DNA of 64,000 nt from Clostridiales bacterium (GTDB taxonomy: Bacteria > Bacillota > Clostridia > Oscillospirales > Oscillospiraceae), in assembly GCA_019423635.1 (NCBI GenBank), contig JAHZBA010000002.1:1-64000 (forward strand), given 5' to 3'. The notes beneath the pieces were generated by a model that was given only the letters and a program-made list of their open reading frames with translations, made no database searches and was not told where the DNA came from. Each line of letters starts with the position of its first letter. The stretch's first letter is position 1. The position numbers and the translations under genes are program-made. This document shows, piece after piece, positions 62,589 through 64,000 of the stretch.

Positions 62589-64000
62589 TTGAAGCACTCG
62601 CTTCCGCAGCGGTGGCGGGATCTGTACCACCGCTCCAGCATCCAGCTGATTTTGTCGCTGTCCTTCACCGCTGTGGCCATTGTGGGCATGGTGTTCATGG
62701 GTCTGGCCCTGTTTCTGCGCTTTTCCTCCACCTCCAACGACCAGGCCGCGGAGAACAGCCGCCGGGTGCTGGCCCAGGTCAACCTGAACCTGGACAGCTA
62801 CCTCCGGGCCATGATGCGGGTGTCCGACACCGCCTACTACCAGGTCATCAAGGACCTGGATCTGGCGGAGGAGGATCTGACCGGCGCCCTGGACCTGCTG
62901 TACGAGGGCAACGACGACTCCCTGGTATCCATCGCGGTCTTCTCCCAGGAGGGCAGGCTCATCGCCGCCTCGCCTCTGGCATACCTGAAGCCCAGCGTCT
63001 ACCCGCCCCGGGAGGACTGGTTCACCACCGCCATGGAGCGGATCGAAAACCTCCACTTCTCCACCCCCCACGTTCAGAATCTCTTTCAGGACCCGGACTA
63101 CCGCTTCCGCTGGGTGGTCTCCCTCAGCCGTCAGGTGGAGCTGACCCGGGGCGGGGCCATCGAGAGCGGGGTGCTGCTGGTGGACATGAACTTCAGCGGC
63201 ATCGAGCAGCTGTGCAAGGACGTGACCCTCTCCTCCCGGGACCGGGGCTACCTCTACCTGATCGACAGCGACGGGGAGCTGATCTACCACCCCCGCCAGC
63301 AGCTGATCTACGCGGGCCTCCAGGAGGAGAACAACCTGGCCGCCGCCGCTTACGCCGACGGCAGCCACACGGAGCGCTTCCAGGGCCAGCGGCGGCAGAT
63401 CACGGTGAAGACGGTGGGCTACACCGGCTGGAAGCTGGTGGGCGTGGTGCCCGCGGAGAGTCTCTGGGACAACTACAGCCAGCTTCTGCTGTTCTTCCTC
63501 TTCATCGTGTGCTTTTCCATCTTTTTGCTGGTGTTTGTAAACCTGCGGCTCTCCGCCTGGATCACCGCCCCCATGAAGAAGCTGGACCGGGCGGTGAAGG
63601 AGCTGGAGGCCGGGCAGGAGACGGTGGATTTCGGCGTGGGCGGCCCCCACGAGGTGGAGCACCTGAGCCGGTCCATCCAGTCCATGGTCTCCACCATGCG
63701 CCACCTGATGGACGACATCATCCAGCAGGAGGCCCAGAAGCGCCGCAGCGAGCTGGAGGTTCTCCAGTCCCAGATCAACCCCCACTTCCTCTACAACACC
63801 CTGGACAGCGTGGTCTGGATGACGGAGAACGGCCGGACGGAGGACGCGGTGGTGATGCTCACCGCCCTGGCCCGGTTCTTCCGGATCTCCCTGAGCCGGG
63901 GCAGCAGTATCATTCCCCTCTCCGACGAGCTGGAGCACGCCAGGCATTACCTCACCATTCAGAAAATGCGCTTTAAGAACAAATTCTCCGCTGAGATCTC
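62589..64000 (+). CDS. YesM-type sensor histidine kinase, C-terminus beyond window
   Basis: At least 470 residues. TTG at 62589 is the only start candidate after an in-frame TAA at 62574, and it follows GGGGGG. One membrane helix (about residues 19-42), an extracytoplasmic sensory domain (about 45-290), a second helix (SQLLLFFLFIVCFSIFLLVF), a HAMP segment (LSAWITAPMKKLDRAVKEL) and the HisKA_7TM-like his kinase box SQINPHFLYNTLDSV are seen. The ATP-binding domain is outside the window. It pairs with the upstream AraC-type regulator. Confidence 0.9.
   Translation, partial: MKHSLPQRWRDLYHRSSIQLILSLSFTAVAIVGMVFMGLALFLRFSSTSNDQAAENSRRVLAQVNLNLDSYLRAMMRVSDTAYYQVIKDLDLAEEDLTGALDLLYEGNDDSLVSIAVFSQEGRLIAASPLAYLKPSVYPPREDWFTTAMERIENLHFSTPHVQNLFQDPDYRFRWVVSLSRQVELTRGGAIESGVLLVDMNFSGIEQLCKDVTLSSRDRGYLYLIDSDGELIYHPRQQLIYAGLQEENNLAAAAYADGSHTERFQGQRRQITVKTVGYTGWKLVGVVPAESLWDNYSQLLLFFLFIVCFSIFLLVFVNLRLSAWITAPMKKLDRAVKELEAGQETVDFGVGGPHEVEHLSRSIQSMVSTMRHLMDDIIQQEAQKRRSELEVLQSQINPHFLYNTLDSVVWMTENGRTEDAVVMLTALARFFRISLSRGSSIIPLSDELEHARHYLTIQKMRFKNKFSAEI

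Noticed and set aside
62612..63976. A 454-residue plus-strand frame rich in Gly, Pro and Arg
   Set aside because: It is a shadow; the true kinase frame starts at TTG 62589 and remains open to the window end.

Overview
The window is a GC-rich chromosome segment of a spore-forming Firmicute, most likely an Oscillospiraceae/Clostridia gut bacterium. That placement is inference. It rests on a pro-sigma-K gene, a T-box leader, NifS/NifU-type Fe-S genes, low-GC-Firmicute style sigma-A promoters, two feo loci with FeoB-associated Cys-rich peptides, CD1871A-family and YesM/YesN-type genes, all at high GC.

Layout. 1-6448: end of a tRNA-Gly, a class-I glutamine amidotransferase, rodA, then tsaE-tsaB-upp-macrodomain on the plus strand, a left-handed beta-helix sugar-nucleotide enzyme and a YfcE phosphodiesterase. 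6756-9905: feoA-feoA-feoB-small Cys protein on the minus strand, with repeated GTTAG-N6-CTAAC palindromes. 10024-19488: a second phosphodiesterase, nifS/nifU with a 154-bp inverted-repeat element between them, an Imm26-like and a SUKH protein around a Vat-type acetyltransferase, an aminotransferase under an apparent alanine T-box, then a LUD protein and two tandem activase-related proteins. 19717-25658: secA, a tandem multi-hairpin repeat, pgeF, a peptide-type binding lipoprotein and a GIY-YIG protein.

25795-40079 is the centre of interest. The sporulation sigma factor gene sigK is split. Codons 1-65 lie at 25795-25989 and the rest resumes in another frame at 39564. Between them is a 13.57-kb skin-like element. 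It is bounded by a shared CAAGAA core and matching 16-bp inverted arms, and carries a large serine recombinase at its right end. Precise excision would recreate an uninterrupted 236-residue sigma-K. The left part of the element is AT-rich and encodes a CBASS-like antiphage operon of the type IV kind: a HExxH protein, a QueC-like protein, a TGT-like protein, a CD-NTase with a poly-glycine N-terminus and a two-helix SLATT-type membrane effector. Further cargo is a SHOCT/KilA-N protein, a second serine recombinase broken by an amber codon, an AbrB/HipA-like pair, a TlpA lipoprotein/CD1871A/4Fe-4S membrane protein operon and a YyaL-type thioredoxin-domain protein.

40423-64000: a cupin-XRE regulator followed by an isopropylmalate-dehydrogenase-like enzyme, a YfcC transporter and an M20 peptidase; a second feoA-feoB locus; a complete branched-chain amino-acid ABC operon (livKHMGF); a SUFU-domain protein and a PPC-domain protein; greA and cysK on the minus strand; a galactose-type sugar ABC operon (mglBAC); and a YesN/YesM-type two-component system, the kinase of which runs off the window end.
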